64,000 bases of DNA from SZUA-430 sp964483585 (GTDB lineage: Bacteria; Pseudomonadota; Alphaproteobacteria; Micropepsales; Micropepsaceae): positions 16,981 through 80,980 of the forward strand of contig CAZABH010000011.1 in assembly GCA_964483585.1 (NCBI GenBank). The letters are read 5' to 3'. Under the pieces are notes generated by a model. The model was not told the origin of the DNA, searched no databases, and saw only the letters and a program-made list of their open reading frames with translations. This document shows, one piece after another, positions 54,371-63,603 of the stretch (positions are counted from its first letter, which is position 1; every line of letters begins with the position of its first letter). A program made the position numbers and the translations under genes.

Positions 54371-55627
54371 TCAGAACCCGACCCGCGGCCGGGACGGTTG
54401 CCCCGCCTCGCTGACGAATGACGAATAGACCAGTGTCCGGAACTCGCGCCGCACGGGATAGATGCTCGACGGCAGCAGCTGCGTCATGAAGATCGCGATC
54501 AGGTCTTCCCTCGGGTCGATCCAGAACGTGGTCGACGCCGCACCGCCCCACGAATACTCGCCGATCGAGCCGGGTATCATCGTCTTCACGGGATCCATCG
54601 TCACCGAGAACCCGAGCCCAAAGCCGATCCCGTTATAGGCAGCCTCGCTGAACAGCGACTTCGACAGCGCCGGCAGGTCCTGCCCGCCCGGCAGGTGGTT
54701 CTGCGTCATCAGGTCGACCGTCTTGGGACTGAGCAGTTGCACCCCGTCCAGTGAACCACCATGGATCATCATGCGGCAGAAGCGCAGGTAATCGCTGGCC
54801 GTGGACACAAGCCCGCCTCCCCCGGACACCAGCGAGGGCGCCTCGAGATAGGGGCTCTTCGCCGGATCGTCCTGCAACTCCATCCCGCCCTTCGGCGTCA
54901 CCGCATAGCAGGCGGCAAACCGGTCACGCTTGCCCTCATGCACATGGAAGTCCGTATCCTGCATCCCCAGCGGCTTGAAGATCTTCAGGCGCAGGAACTC
55001 CTCGAAGGGAATGCCTGCAACCTTGCCCACAATGTAGCCCAGGATATCGGTGGAAACCGAATAGTTCCACGCTGTCCCCGGCGAGAACTCGAGCGGCAGC
55101 GTCGACAGCTTCTCCACCATCTCGTCGATCGTGCCGTGCTTTTCGATCTCGCCGATCTTCACCTTGCGATAGGCCGCATCCACGTTGGTGGATTGCTGGA
55201 ACCCATAGGTCAGGCCCGACGTGTGGCGCAGGAGGTCGATGACCTGCATCGGCCGCTCGCAGCGCTTCGTGCGAAACGTCTCCATGAACCCGCCATTGTA
55301 GACGCCGAGATCCTTCCATGACGGGATGAACCTGTGCACCGGGTCATCGAGCGCAATCAGCCCCTGTTCGACCAGCATCATCGTCGCGACCGACGTGACG
55401 GGCTTGGTCATCGAGTAGATGCGGAAGATCGTGTCCTCGGCCATCTTCTTGCCGCGCGCGACATCTGCCATGCCTGTTACGCCCAGATGCGCGATCTCGC
55501 CGCGCCGCCAGACGAGCGACAGCGTGCCGGGCATGCGTCCGCTATCCACATATTTGCGCTGCAGGAACGTATCGATGTGCTCGAGGCGGCGGGACGACAG
55601 GCCGAGGGCTTCGGGGCGCATGCTCAT
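54371..55627 (-). CDS. Serine hydrolase, class C beta-lactamase/EstB-like family
   Basis: A 418 aa protein of the beta-lactamase/transpeptidase-like fold. It has the S-x-x-K motif SMTKPVTS, Y-x-S in WNYSVSTDILG, and WGGAAST near the C-terminus in place of KTG, as in EstB-type esterases. No signal peptide is seen, which argues for a cytoplasmic esterase rather than a resistance enzyme. A GGAGGA ribosome binding site precedes the start, which is 3 bp after the Rieske oxygenase stop. It is the last gene of a tldD-Rieske-hydrolase unit. Confidence 0.87.
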   Translation of the reverse strand: MSMRPEALGLSSRRLEHIDTFLQRKYVDSGRMPGTLSLVWRRGEIAHLGVTGMADVARGKKMAEDTIFRIYSMTKPVTSVATMMLVEQGLIALDDPVHRFIPSWKDLGVYNGGFMETFRTKRCERPMQVIDLLRHTSGLTYGFQQSTNVDAAYRKVKIGEIEKHGTIDEMVEKLSTLPLEFSPGTAWNYSVSTDILGYIVGKVAGIPFEEFLRLKIFKPLGMQDTDFHVHEGKRDRFAACYAVTPKGGMELQDDPAKSPYLEAPSLVSGGGGLVSTASDYLRFCRMMIHGGSLDGVQLLSPKTVDLMTQNHLPGGQDLPALSKSLFSEAAYNGIGFGLGFSVTMDPVKTMIPGSIGEYSWGGAASTTFWIDPREDLIAIFMTQLLPSSIYPVRREFRTLVYSSFVSEAGQPSRPRVGF

Positions 55628-55630
55628 GGG

Positions 55631-56671
55631 TCAGTTTCCTCCAATGGCAGACTGGAAATAGGCTTGAAACCAGGCAACACCAGCTTCATGCTTAGGGGAC
55701 AGGATGCCGGCATCATAGACGCCGGCGTCGATATTGGTCTGAACCTTCTCGCAGATCCACTTGTCCTCGGCCGTCACGATGGCCGATGTCCCCAGAATGC
55801 GTTGCCGCGCCTGCGAATTGGCGGCAAGCGCTTGCGGCATGTAGTAGTCGTAGACAAGGCGCGTGGCCGAAGTCCCGAGCGGCACGATGCGTTCAAACAT
55901 GAGCCCGTCATCGCCGTAGGAATTGAATCCGAGATGGGGCAGCACGAAGGCCCACACGCCATCATAGACGCTGGCGCCGGCATCGCGTGGTGGCGCCGAA
56001 TGAAAACAGATGGCGCCGTCGATGGTCACCTGATAGCGAGCCGTATCCATCTGTGCATCAAGCCCGGGATGGACGGTGGGAATGTGATACCCCTCGAGAT
56101 AGTTCTCGACATAGATCTTCCAGTTGCAGGCGATGTCATGTGTTCGCCGCTCTGCATGCACGAGGTCCGAGAAATCACGATCGCCAAGCCGGTGGCCAAG
56201 CGGCGCCATCATCTTGCCCAGGGGGCTCGCACTTGCGTCCGGATTCACGAACACGAAGCCGCGCCACGTTTCGACCTTGAGCGGGATAAGCGCGAAATTG
56301 CGCGGATCAAATCCGCTGGCCGCTCCGAAGTCCCGCGCGTTGCGCAGGCGACCGTCCAGCGCATAGGACCAGCCATGGTACTTGCAGGTAAAGCCCGACT
56401 TGCACGCCGCACGGTCACCATCGACCAGCGGGCCCGCGCGGTGCCGACACACATTGTGGAAGCCCCTGATGCCATCATCCGTCCGCACGACCAGCAGCGG
56501 ATAGCCTGCGATGGTGGCAGTGACGACATCACCCTCGGCAGCCAGTTCCCGTTCATGCGCCATGAAGAGCCACGAACGTGCAAAGATGGCGCGGCGCTCA
56601 TCCTCGTGATGCGCCGCATCTCGGTAAAGCGCGGCATGCGCTGTCTTTCGCAGTGGTGGAGGCAGCGTCAA
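55631..56671 (-). CDS. Rieske non-heme iron oxygenase, alpha subunit
   Basis: A 346 aa ring-hydroxylating-type oxygenase. The [2Fe-2S] site is CRH...CKYH (NVCRHRAGPL and FTCKYHGWSY). The mononuclear iron ligands are in ENYLEGYHIPTVHPGLD. The bridging position before them is Glu in NWKIYVEN. This resembles carnitine/choline-type Rieske monooxygenases rather than benzene dioxygenases. No beta subunit is present; a reductase is not adjacent. The TTG start overlaps the tldD stop by 4 bp (TTGA). Confidence 0.88.
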   Translation of the reverse strand: MTLPPPLRKTAHAALYRDAAHHEDERRAIFARSWLFMAHERELAAEGDVVTATIAGYPLLVVRTDDGIRGFHNVCRHRAGPLVDGDRAACKSGFTCKYHGWSYALDGRLRNARDFGAASGFDPRNFALIPLKVETWRGFVFVNPDASASPLGKMMAPLGHRLGDRDFSDLVHAERRTHDIACNWKIYVENYLEGYHIPTVHPGLDAQMDTARYQVTIDGAICFHSAPPRDAGASVYDGVWAFVLPHLGFNSYGDDGLMFERIVPLGTSATRLVYDYYMPQALAANSQARQRILGTSAIVTAEDKWICEKVQTNIDAGVYDAGILSPKHEAGVAWFQAYFQSAIGGN

Positions 56672-58092
56672 GCCGCCGTCCCGCCAACGGTCAGCCCCTC
56701 GATCAGCAGCGACGGCTGACCGACGCCGACAGGGACACTTTGGCCATTCTTGCCGCATGTCCCGATGCCCGTATCAAGCTTCAGGTCATTGCCGATCATC
56801 TTCACCCGCGTCAGCGCATCGGGCCCGTTCCCGATCAGCGTGGCTCCCTTCACCGGAGCACCGATCTTGCCGTCCTCGATGCGATAGGCCTCCGTGCAGC
56901 TGAAAACGAACTTGCCATTGGTGATGTCAACCTGACCGCCACCGAAATTCACCGCGTAGAGCCCATTTTTTACGCTGGCGATGATTTCCTGCGGGTCGTG
57001 GTTGCCGGCCAGCATGAACGTGTTCGTCATGCGTGGCATCACGCTGCAACCATAGGACTGGCGCCGCCCATTACCCGTGGGCTTCATGCCCATCAGGCGC
57101 GCATTTTGCCGGTCCTGCAGATAGCCTTTCAGGATCCCGTCCTCGATCAGCACGGTCCGGCCCGTGGGCGTGCCCTCGTCATCGACCGATAGCGACCCAC
57201 GCAGCGCATCGAACGTGCCATCATCCACAACGGTGACACCAGGCGAGGCGACCCGCTCGCCCAGAAGGCCTGCGAAGGCGCTGGTCTTCTTGCGGTTGAA
57301 GTCGCCTTCAAGCCCGTGACCCACGGCCTCATGCAGAAGCACGCCAGGCCAGCCGGGGCCCAGCACCACCGGCATTACGCCGGCGGGTGCTGGAACCGAT
57401 TGCAGATTGACCAGAGCCTGGCGCAGGGCCTCATCCACCGCGAACTTCCAGGTCTCGGGCTTCAGATAGACGTCCAGCGAACGACGCCCGCCCATACCAT
57501 GTGACCCCGTCTCCTGCCGGTCGCCTTCGCCCGCAACGATTGAAACGTTGAGCCGGACGAGCGGACGGATGTCCTGCACGGCAAGCCCATCAGGTCTGAG
57601 AATGTGAACGGCCTGCCATTCGGCATAGAGCGAGCACGAAACCTGGCGCACGCGGGGATCACGCCCCCGTGCATAGGCGTCGATGTCCGCCAGCAGTTTG
57701 GTCTTGGCATCGAAGGGCGCTGACTCGATCGGGTTTGCGTCGGTGTAGAGCTTGACGTTCGTCTTTTGGGGTCCATCCGCCCACGAGCCGCTGTGGCCAC
57801 TTTTCACAGCTTGCACGGCTGCCGCCGCCCGGCGCATCGCATCCTCGTCCAGCGTCGAGGAATGGGCAAAGCCTATGGCCTCGCCCGCGACCGCCCGCAA
57901 GCCGAAGCCCTGCGTCGTGTCGAAGCTCGCCGATTTCATGCGACCGTCATCGAACAGAAAGCTCTCCGACAGCCGATACTCGAGATACAGCTCGCCGTCG
58001 TCAGCGCCCTTGAGGGCCTCTGTCGTGATCCGCTCAACCGCGGAACGATCCAGTCCGGTGCGGCTGAAAAACAGGTCGTTTGGCGAAGTCAT
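56668..58092 (-). CDS. tldD: TldD metalloprotease subunit
   Basis: A 474 aa zinc-dependent protease subunit that acts with TldE/PmbA on unfolded peptides and natural-product precursors. The metal motif HEAVGHGLEGDFNRK contains the HExxxH pair. Other family segments are GWPGVLLHEAVGHG and GCSVMPRMTNTFMLAG. Its TldE partner is at 33738-35072. The Rieske gene is coupled to its 3' end. Confidence 0.95.
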   Translation of the reverse strand: MTSPNDLFFSRTGLDRSAVERITTEALKGADDGELYLEYRLSESFLFDDGRMKSASFDTTQGFGLRAVAGEAIGFAHSSTLDEDAMRRAAAAVQAVKSGHSGSWADGPQKTNVKLYTDANPIESAPFDAKTKLLADIDAYARGRDPRVRQVSCSLYAEWQAVHILRPDGLAVQDIRPLVRLNVSIVAGEGDRQETGSHGMGGRRSLDVYLKPETWKFAVDEALRQALVNLQSVPAPAGVMPVVLGPGWPGVLLHEAVGHGLEGDFNRKKTSAFAGLLGERVASPGVTVVDDGTFDALRGSLSVDDEGTPTGRTVLIEDGILKGYLQDRQNARLMGMKPTGNGRRQSYGCSVMPRMTNTFMLAGNHDPQEIIASVKNGLYAVNFGGGQVDITNGKFVFSCTEAYRIEDGKIGAPVKGATLIGNGPDALTRVKMIGNDLKLDTGIGTCGKNGQSVPVGVGQPSLLIEGLTVGGTAA

Positions 58093-58485
58093 GCGGTCGG
58101 ATCCTCTGTCGACGGGGCCTGTGCGAGGGAAGAATCTAGTCAGCTTTGGAGGAATTCGGAAATATCTAATCCGAAATCCGTTGGGTCACACGTGAGGTCG
58201 CAGGCAAACGGTTTGTCATGAGGCAATTTGGCACGCGCGTATTGCACAGACCGAAGTGGTGGAGAGGTGCACATCGAGTGCAGGCGACAGCAACGGAAAC
58301 GGGCCATCGGTGCGGGGATCCGGCTCCGAATTCTCAAACCATTCACACCCTTGCACGGATTGTGGCATAAGGTCGCAATGACGACCATTGGTCAACGCCG
58401 CTAAATCGCGTCCGTTAGAAATGAACTTGGGCAGTGCGGGAGTCGTTGCTCCCGCGACATTCACCGTCCAGCTGGAACGAGGCTG
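58093..58485. promoter_or_regulatory. Divergent intergenic region between tldD and the cox operon
   Basis: 393 bp without a convincing gene. It should carry promoters for leftward tldD and rightward coxB. A small inverted repeat, GGGAG-TCGTTG-CTCCC, lies at about 58438-58453, just before coxB. A TTGCAC hexamer near 58353 could be a -35 element, but no clear -10 pairs with it. No Fnr- or RegA-type operator was identified by eye. Confidence 0.4.
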
Positions 58486-59349
58486 ATGAAGCGCATGCGC
58501 GCAATCTTGCAAAATGGACTTTTGTTTCCGGCGGCGCTTCTCGCGTCGTCCTTGTCCGCCACCGGTGCCTGGGCGCAGGCGACGGAGGGGTCCTATGCCG
58601 TTGATCGTCAGGTGAACCTGATGCCGGCGGCCACGGACCACATGCAAAGCATTCACGATTTTCATAACCTGATGCTGGTGATCATCACGGGCATCACGTT
58701 GTTTGTCTTGGGTCTGCTGGTATGGGTCATGGTTCGCTACAACGCGAAAGCGAACCCGAAGCCGGCTACCTGGTCGCATAACACCATGATCGAGGTTGTC
58801 TGGACGCTGGTACCAGTCGTGATCCTCGCCTTCATCGGACTGCAGTCGCTCCGGTTGCTGTACGACGGCGACGTTGTTCCCGACAATCCGGATGTGACGG
58901 TGAAGGCTACTGGCCACCAGTGGAACTGGTCCTATGCCTATCCCGACCTTGGTGTCGAAATCGAGCTGTCGGAGATGGCGACAGACGAAGAAGCCAAGGC
59001 CGCAGGCGAGCCGCGCCTTCTTGCCGTCAAGGAAGGTGGTCGTGTGGTCGTACCGGTCAACAAGATCATTCGCGTTCAAGTGACCGCGTCCGACGTCATC
59101 CATTCCTGGGCGGTGCCCGCCCTTGGCGTGAAGACCGACGCTGTTCCGGGACGGCTGAATGAAACCTGGTTCAAGGCAAACCGGGAAGGTGTGTTCTACG
59201 GGCAGTGTTCCGAACTCTGCGGAGCGCGTCACGCCTTCATGCCCATCGCCGTCGAGGTGGTGAGCCAGGAAAAATTCGATGAATGGGTCGCAATGAAGAA
59301 GTCAACCGCCAGCCTGAACAGCGCATCAACCGCGCTGGCATCACGCTAG
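58486..59349 (+). CDS. coxB: Cytochrome c oxidase subunit II
   Basis: The CuA-carrying subunit that accepts electrons from cytochrome c. The 287 aa precursor has a signal peptide (about 1-27), two membrane helices (near 60-80 and 105-125) and a periplasmic cupredoxin domain. The CuA site is HSWAVP and GQCSELCGARHAFMP, with all Cys, His, Glu and Met ligands in place. It leads the cox operon, and coxA follows after 21 bp. Confidence 0.96.
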   Translation: MKRMRAILQNGLLFPAALLASSLSATGAWAQATEGSYAVDRQVNLMPAATDHMQSIHDFHNLMLVIITGITLFVLGLLVWVMVRYNAKANPKPATWSHNTMIEVVWTLVPVVILAFIGLQSLRLLYDGDVVPDNPDVTVKATGHQWNWSYAYPDLGVEIELSEMATDEEAKAAGEPRLLAVKEGGRVVVPVNKIIRVQVTASDVIHSWAVPALGVKTDAVPGRLNETWFKANREGVFYGQCSELCGARHAFMPIAVEVVSQEKFDEWVAMKKSTASLNSASTALASR

Positions 59350-59370
59350 GGCCCGGGAGCAAGCAAGACA

Positions 59371-60990
59371 ATGGCAACTGCACAGCACGCCGACAGTCAC
59401 GACCACACGCCGCGAGGCTGGGGCCGGTTCCTCTACTCGACGAACCACAAGGACATCGGGACGATGTACATCATCTTCGCGATCTTCGCGGGGCTGGTGG
59501 GTGGTGCTCTCTCGGTCGGCATCCGCGCCGAACTGATGGAACCCGGCGTCCAGTACTTCTCGGGCAATGAGCACCTCTACAATGTGTTCGTCACTGCCCA
59601 TGCGTTGATCATGATCTTCTTCATGGTCATGCCGGCCATGATCGGCGGCTTCGGCAACTGGTTCGTTCCGCTCATGATCGGCGCGCCGGACATGGCCTTC
59701 CCGCGCATGAACAATATTTCGTTCTGGCTGCTGCCCTTCGCCTTCCTCCTGTTGATCATGTCTATGTTCGTCGAGGGTGACTCTGGCGGGCAGGGCGTTG
59801 GCGGTGGATGGACGATCTACGCGCCTCTCTCGACAACCGGCTCGCCCGGACCGGCGATGGACTTCGCCATCCTCGCACTGCACGTGGCGGGCGCCTCCTC
59901 TATCCTCGGCGCCATCAACTTCATCACGACGATCTTCAACATGCGCGCGCCGGGCATGACGCTGCACCGCATGCCGCTGTTCGTCTGGTCAGTCCTGATC
60001 ACGGCCTTCCTGCTGCTGCTGTCGCTGCCGGTTCTCGCGGGCGCAATCACCATGCTGCTCACGGATCGCAATTTCGGCACGACCTTCTTTGACCCGGCTG
60101 GCAATGGCGACCCGCTGCTGTTTCAGCACCTGTTCTGGTTCTTCGGTCATCCCGAAGTTTACATCCTGATCCTGCCGGGCTTCGGCATGATCAGCCAGAT
60201 CGTGGCGACCTTCTCGCGCAAGCCGGTGTTCGGATACCTTGGCATGGCCTACGCCATGGTCGCCATCGGCGTAGTCGGGTTCGTCGTGTGGGCCCACCAC
60301 ATGTACACCTCCGGCATGGGCGTCGACACCGAGGCCTACTTCCTCGTGGCCACGATGATCATTGCCGTGCCGACGGGCATCAAGATCTTCTCTTGGATTG
60401 CGACCATGTGGGGCGGTTCCATCGAGTTCAAGACACCGATGCTCTGGGCCATTGGCTTCATCTTCCTGTTCACGGTGGGTGGTGTCACGGGCGTGGTGCT
60501 GGCCAACTCCGGTCTCGATACGTCGCTGCACGATACCTATTACGTGGTCGCACACTTCCACTACGTCTTGTCGCTTGGTGCGGTCTTCGCGATCTTTGCT
60601 GGCTTCTACTACTGGGCTGCCAAGATGTGGGGCTACCAGTACAGCGAGTTCTGGGGCCAGGTTCACTTCTACATGACATTCATCGGCGTGAACCTGACCT
60701 TCTTCCCGCAGCACTTCCTTGGCCTCGCCGGCATGCCGCGCCGCTACGTGGATTATCCGGACGCCTACGCCTACTGGAACTATCTGTCGTCGATCGGTTC
60801 GTTCTTCTCGGCCGCAGCGACACTTGTATTCCTTTGGGTCATCATCGAAATGTTCATGGCCAAGCGGAAGGCCGGCGACAATCCGTGGGGCGCTGGTGCC
60901 ACCACGCTGGAGTGGACGCTGCCCTCGCCGCCGCCGTTCCACCAGTTCAACACGCTGCCGCGCATCACCGGCAAGGAGCACGGGCATTGA
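59371..60990 (+). CDS. coxA: Cytochrome c oxidase subunit I
   Basis: The catalytic subunit with heme a, heme a3 and CuB. The 539 aa protein has twelve predicted helices. It has the CuB/His-Tyr segment WFFGHPEVYILILPGFG, the following WAHHM, and the heme-ligand region DTYYVVAHFHYVLS. The Glu-containing VLAGAITMLLTDRN also matches the A-family oxidase. The stop overlaps the ctaB TTG start (TTGA). Confidence 0.97.
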   Translation: MATAQHADSHDHTPRGWGRFLYSTNHKDIGTMYIIFAIFAGLVGGALSVGIRAELMEPGVQYFSGNEHLYNVFVTAHALIMIFFMVMPAMIGGFGNWFVPLMIGAPDMAFPRMNNISFWLLPFAFLLLIMSMFVEGDSGGQGVGGGWTIYAPLSTTGSPGPAMDFAILALHVAGASSILGAINFITTIFNMRAPGMTLHRMPLFVWSVLITAFLLLLSLPVLAGAITMLLTDRNFGTTFFDPAGNGDPLLFQHLFWFFGHPEVYILILPGFGMISQIVATFSRKPVFGYLGMAYAMVAIGVVGFVVWAHHMYTSGMGVDTEAYFLVATMIIAVPTGIKIFSWIATMWGGSIEFKTPMLWAIGFIFLFTVGGVTGVVLANSGLDTSLHDTYYVVAHFHYVLSLGAVFAIFAGFYYWAAKMWGYQYSEFWGQVHFYMTFIGVNLTFFPQHFLGLAGMPRRYVDYPDAYAYWNYLSSIGSFFSAAATLVFLWVIIEMFMAKRKAGDNPWGAGATTLEWTLPSPPPFHQFNTLPRITGKEHGH

Positions 60991-61922
60991 CCTCAGGTCC
61001 TGCCACAGCAACAGCAGACGGGGCCCGCGCATCGCTCGCGGGCCCTTCCGACTATCTGGCGCTGCTCAAGCCGCGGGTGATGTCGCTCGTGGTCTTCACG
61101 GCGCTGGCCGCCATGATCGCGGCACCCGGGGCGGTGCATCCGGTGATCGCTCTCATATCCCTGCTTTGCATCGCAGTGGGTGCCGGAGCCTCGGGCGCAT
61201 TGAACCAGTGGTTTGACGCCGACATCGACGCCGTGATGACGCGCACAAGCAACCGTCCGATACCGGCAGGCCTGATCTCGCGCCAGGCCGCGTTGGAGTT
61301 CGGCGGCATCCTTGCCTTTTTCAGCGTCCTGACGATGGCCTTTGCCGTGGGCTACGTGCCGGCCGTCCTGCTCGCGGTCACGATCGGCTTTTACGTATTC
61401 GTCTACACGATGTGGCTGAAGCGTTCGACGGTTCAGAATATCGTCATTGGCGGTGCCGCTGGCGCGCTGCCGCCGGTCATTGGCTGGGCGACCGTCACGG
61501 GCAACCCATTCGACCCTGCAGCATGGTCGCTGTTCCTGTTGATCTTTCTCTGGACGCCACCCCATTTCTGGGCGCTGGCGCTGGCCGGCAGCGATGACTA
61601 TGCACGCGCAGGCGTGCCCATGCTTCCCGTGGTCAAAGGCTCCCGCGCCACCCGCAACCAGATCCTCGTCTACAGCATCATAATGTCGGCTGCCGCGGTC
61701 GCACCCTGGGCGTTGGGCTGGTTCGGTCCCGTCTATGGCGTGACCGCTGCGATCGGCAGCATTGTCTTCATCGGGATGGCAGCCGTGCTCTGGCAAGCCT
61801 CAGCTGAGACAGAGCGACCCCAGGCACTTCGACTGTTCGCGTGGTCGATTTTCTACCTGTTTGCCCTGTTCACGGCCTTGGCCGTCGAGCGCCTGGTCGG
61901 CTTCTCGCCGATGGCAAGCTGA
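60987..61922 (+). CDS. ctaB: Protoheme IX farnesyltransferase (heme O synthase)
   Basis: Makes heme O, the precursor of heme A for this oxidase. The 311 aa membrane protein of the UbiA superfamily has NQWFDADIDAVMTRTSNRPIP and YARAGVPMLPVVKG. I use the TTG overlapping the coxA stop; it gives a family-length protein. The longer open frame runs inside coxA and is not real. Confidence 0.94.
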   Translation: MTSGPATATADGARASLAGPSDYLALLKPRVMSLVVFTALAAMIAAPGAVHPVIALISLLCIAVGAGASGALNQWFDADIDAVMTRTSNRPIPAGLISRQAALEFGGILAFFSVLTMAFAVGYVPAVLLAVTIGFYVFVYTMWLKRSTVQNIVIGGAAGALPPVIGWATVTGNPFDPAAWSLFLLIFLWTPPHFWALALAGSDDYARAGVPMLPVVKGSRATRNQILVYSIIMSAAAVAPWALGWFGPVYGVTAAIGSIVFIGMAAVLWQASAETERPQALRLFAWSIFYLFALFTALAVERLVGFSPMAS

Positions 61923-61931
61923 AGGCACACC

Positions 61932-62072
61932 ATGGAACTGACCCCAGAGGAAAAGCGCAAGCTGGCACAACGCAACTGGGCGCTGGCCGGACTGCTGATT
62001 GTTTTTGTCGCCCTTGTTTTCGTCGTGACGCTCGTCCAGTTGGGCGCCAGCGTTGCACAGCGTTCAATGTAG
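61932..62072 (+). CDS. Small CoxF-like membrane protein
   Basis: A 46 aa protein (MELTPEEKRKLAQRNWALAG start) with one transmembrane helix, GLLIVFVALVFVVTLVQLG. Small single-helix proteins called CoxF occupy this slot between ctaB and ctaG in many Alphaproteobacteria. The function is unclear. Starts 9 bp after ctaB. The TAG stop overlaps the ribosome binding site of ctaG. Confidence 0.75.
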   Translation: MELTPEEKRKLAQRNWALAGLLIVFVALVFVVTLVQLGASVAQRSM

Positions 62073-62082
62073 GAGGATGTCC

Positions 62083-62646
62083 GTGCGCAAGCTCTCCCGC
62101 AATGACAAGGTCTTGGCCATGTGCCTTGGGATCCTCATCAGCATGGGGGCCCTGACATATGCATCCGTCCCGCTCTATCGCCTGTTCTGCCAGCTGACAG
62201 GCTTTGACGGAACGCCACTCAGGGCCGAAGGCCCCTCGGGTCAGCGCCTCGATCAAATGATCGAGGTGCGCTTCGACTCCAACACCTCGCCAGCCCTTGA
62301 CTGGGACTTCGGACCTGAACGCCGTTCGATGAAGGTCCACCTCGGCGAAAGCGGGTTCACGAATTTCGTCGTCCGCAACAGGTCTGGTCACGAGATCGTC
62401 GGAACATCGACCTTCAACATCACCCCGCTGATCGCGGCCAAGTATTTCAACAAGACCCAATGCTTCTGCTTTGAACGCCAGCCACTCAAGTCGGGCGAGA
62501 CCGCAAAGCTTGGCGTCGCCTTTTTCGTCGATCCCGCCATCGCGACCGATCCCGAAACCAAGCGCCTGAAGTCGATTACGCTGTCGTATACTTTTTTTCC
62601 AGCAAAGGGTGACACGTCCGATGTCGCCGCTTTGAAAACTCCGTAG
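62083..62646 (+). CDS. ctaG: Cytochrome c oxidase assembly protein CtaG/Cox11 (CuB insertion)
   Basis: Delivers copper to the CuB site of subunit I. A single N-terminal membrane helix precedes a periplasmic Ig-like domain with the copper-binding CFCF motif (KTQCFCFERQPL). The AGGAGG at 62071-62076 sits directly against ATG 62077 but 6 bp before GTG 62083, so I favour the GTG. The choice changes only two residues. About 187 aa, typical. Confidence 0.94.
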   Translation: MRKLSRNDKVLAMCLGILISMGALTYASVPLYRLFCQLTGFDGTPLRAEGPSGQRLDQMIEVRFDSNTSPALDWDFGPERRSMKVHLGESGFTNFVVRNRSGHEIVGTSTFNITPLIAAKYFNKTQCFCFERQPLKSGETAKLGVAFFVDPAIATDPETKRLKSITLSYTFFPAKGDTSDVAALKTP

Positions 62647-62655
62647 GGGCCAACC

Positions 62656-63504
62656 ATGGCAAACGAACCAGTCAGACACGACTACCATCTCGTCGAACCT
62701 AGTGCATGGCCGCTTGTCGGATCGATTGCAGCGTTCGTCTCGGCCGTGGGCGCCATCGCGTACTTTCAGACGCTCAAGGGTGCCGCCCCGCTCTTCGGGG
62801 TGTTCTCGGGCCCCTGGTTGCTGCTTCTGGGCTTCGCGCTGCTGATTTATACCTTCTACGGATGGTGGCGTGACGTCGTGAAGGAGTCCGTGGTCAACCG
62901 TGACCACACGCCTGTCGTGAAGCTGGGCCTGCGTTACGGCATGATCCTGTTCATCGCGTCAGAGGTGATGTTTTTCGTGGCCTGGTTCTGGGCCTATTTC
63001 AATGCAGCCCTCTTTCCGGCCGATGTCGGCCTGACGGGCTGGCCGCCGGCCAATGTTGCAACCTTTGATCCGTGGGACATTCCGCTGCTCAACACGCTGG
63101 TCCTGCTTACATCCGGCACGACGGTGACCTGGGCTCACCACGCCATCCAGACTGGAAACCAGCGCGATGCCGTCCGCGGCCTTGCCCTGACGGTCGTGCT
63201 TGGCATGATCTTCACGGCCCTTCAGGTCTACGAGTACACCCACGCAACCTTCGATTTCGCAGGCGGCATCTACGGCGCCACGTTTTACATGGCCACCGGG
63301 TTCCATGGGTTCCACGTGATCGTCGGCACGATCTTCCTGGCCGTCTGCCTCTTCCGCGCACGCGCCGGCCACTTCACGCCGGAAAGCCATTTCGGCTTCG
63401 AGGCTGCGGCCTGGTACTGGCATTTCGTGGACGTGGTCTGGCTCTTCCTCTTCGCCGCCATCTATGTGTGGGGAGAGGGTGCCCACGCGATTGGCGCCCA
63501 CTGA
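62656..63504 (+). CDS. coxC: Cytochrome c oxidase subunit III
   Basis: A 282 aa seven-helix core subunit. Family segments are the N-terminal HDYHLVEPSAWPL, RYGMILFIASEVMFFVAWFWAYFN, ATGFHGFHVIVGTIFL and WYWHFVDVVWLFLF. The 9 bp gap after ctaG contains GTAGGGG. It completes the coxB-coxA-ctaB-coxF-ctaG-coxC order. Confidence 0.96.
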   Translation: MANEPVRHDYHLVEPSAWPLVGSIAAFVSAVGAIAYFQTLKGAAPLFGVFSGPWLLLLGFALLIYTFYGWWRDVVKESVVNRDHTPVVKLGLRYGMILFIASEVMFFVAWFWAYFNAALFPADVGLTGWPPANVATFDPWDIPLLNTLVLLTSGTTVTWAHHAIQTGNQRDAVRGLALTVVLGMIFTALQVYEYTHATFDFAGGIYGATFYMATGFHGFHVIVGTIFLAVCLFRARAGHFTPESHFGFEAAAWYWHFVDVVWLFLFAAIYVWGEGAHAIGAH

Positions 63505-63513
63505 TGAACCAAC

Positions 63514-63581
63514 GGCGGCGGCAGCCAAGACTGCCGCCACCGTTCCGCACCTGGATCGGCTATCATGAAAGCAGCCGATCC
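63514..63581 (+). repeat. Two adjacent hairpins between coxC and the DUF983 gene
   Basis: GGCGGCAG (63517-63524) pairs with CTGCCGCC (63531-63538). GGATCGGCT (63553-63561) pairs with AGCCGATCC (63573-63581). Neither has a T-tract, so processing or mRNA stability is more likely than intrinsic termination. Confidence 0.6.
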
Positions 63582-63603
63582 CCGCTAACAAACCCGGTGC
63601 GAA

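Noticed and set aside
54371..55627. Reading the serine hydrolase as a beta-lactamase resistance gene
   Set aside because: No signal peptide and no KTG motif are seen. The EstB-like WGG version and operon context favour an esterase.
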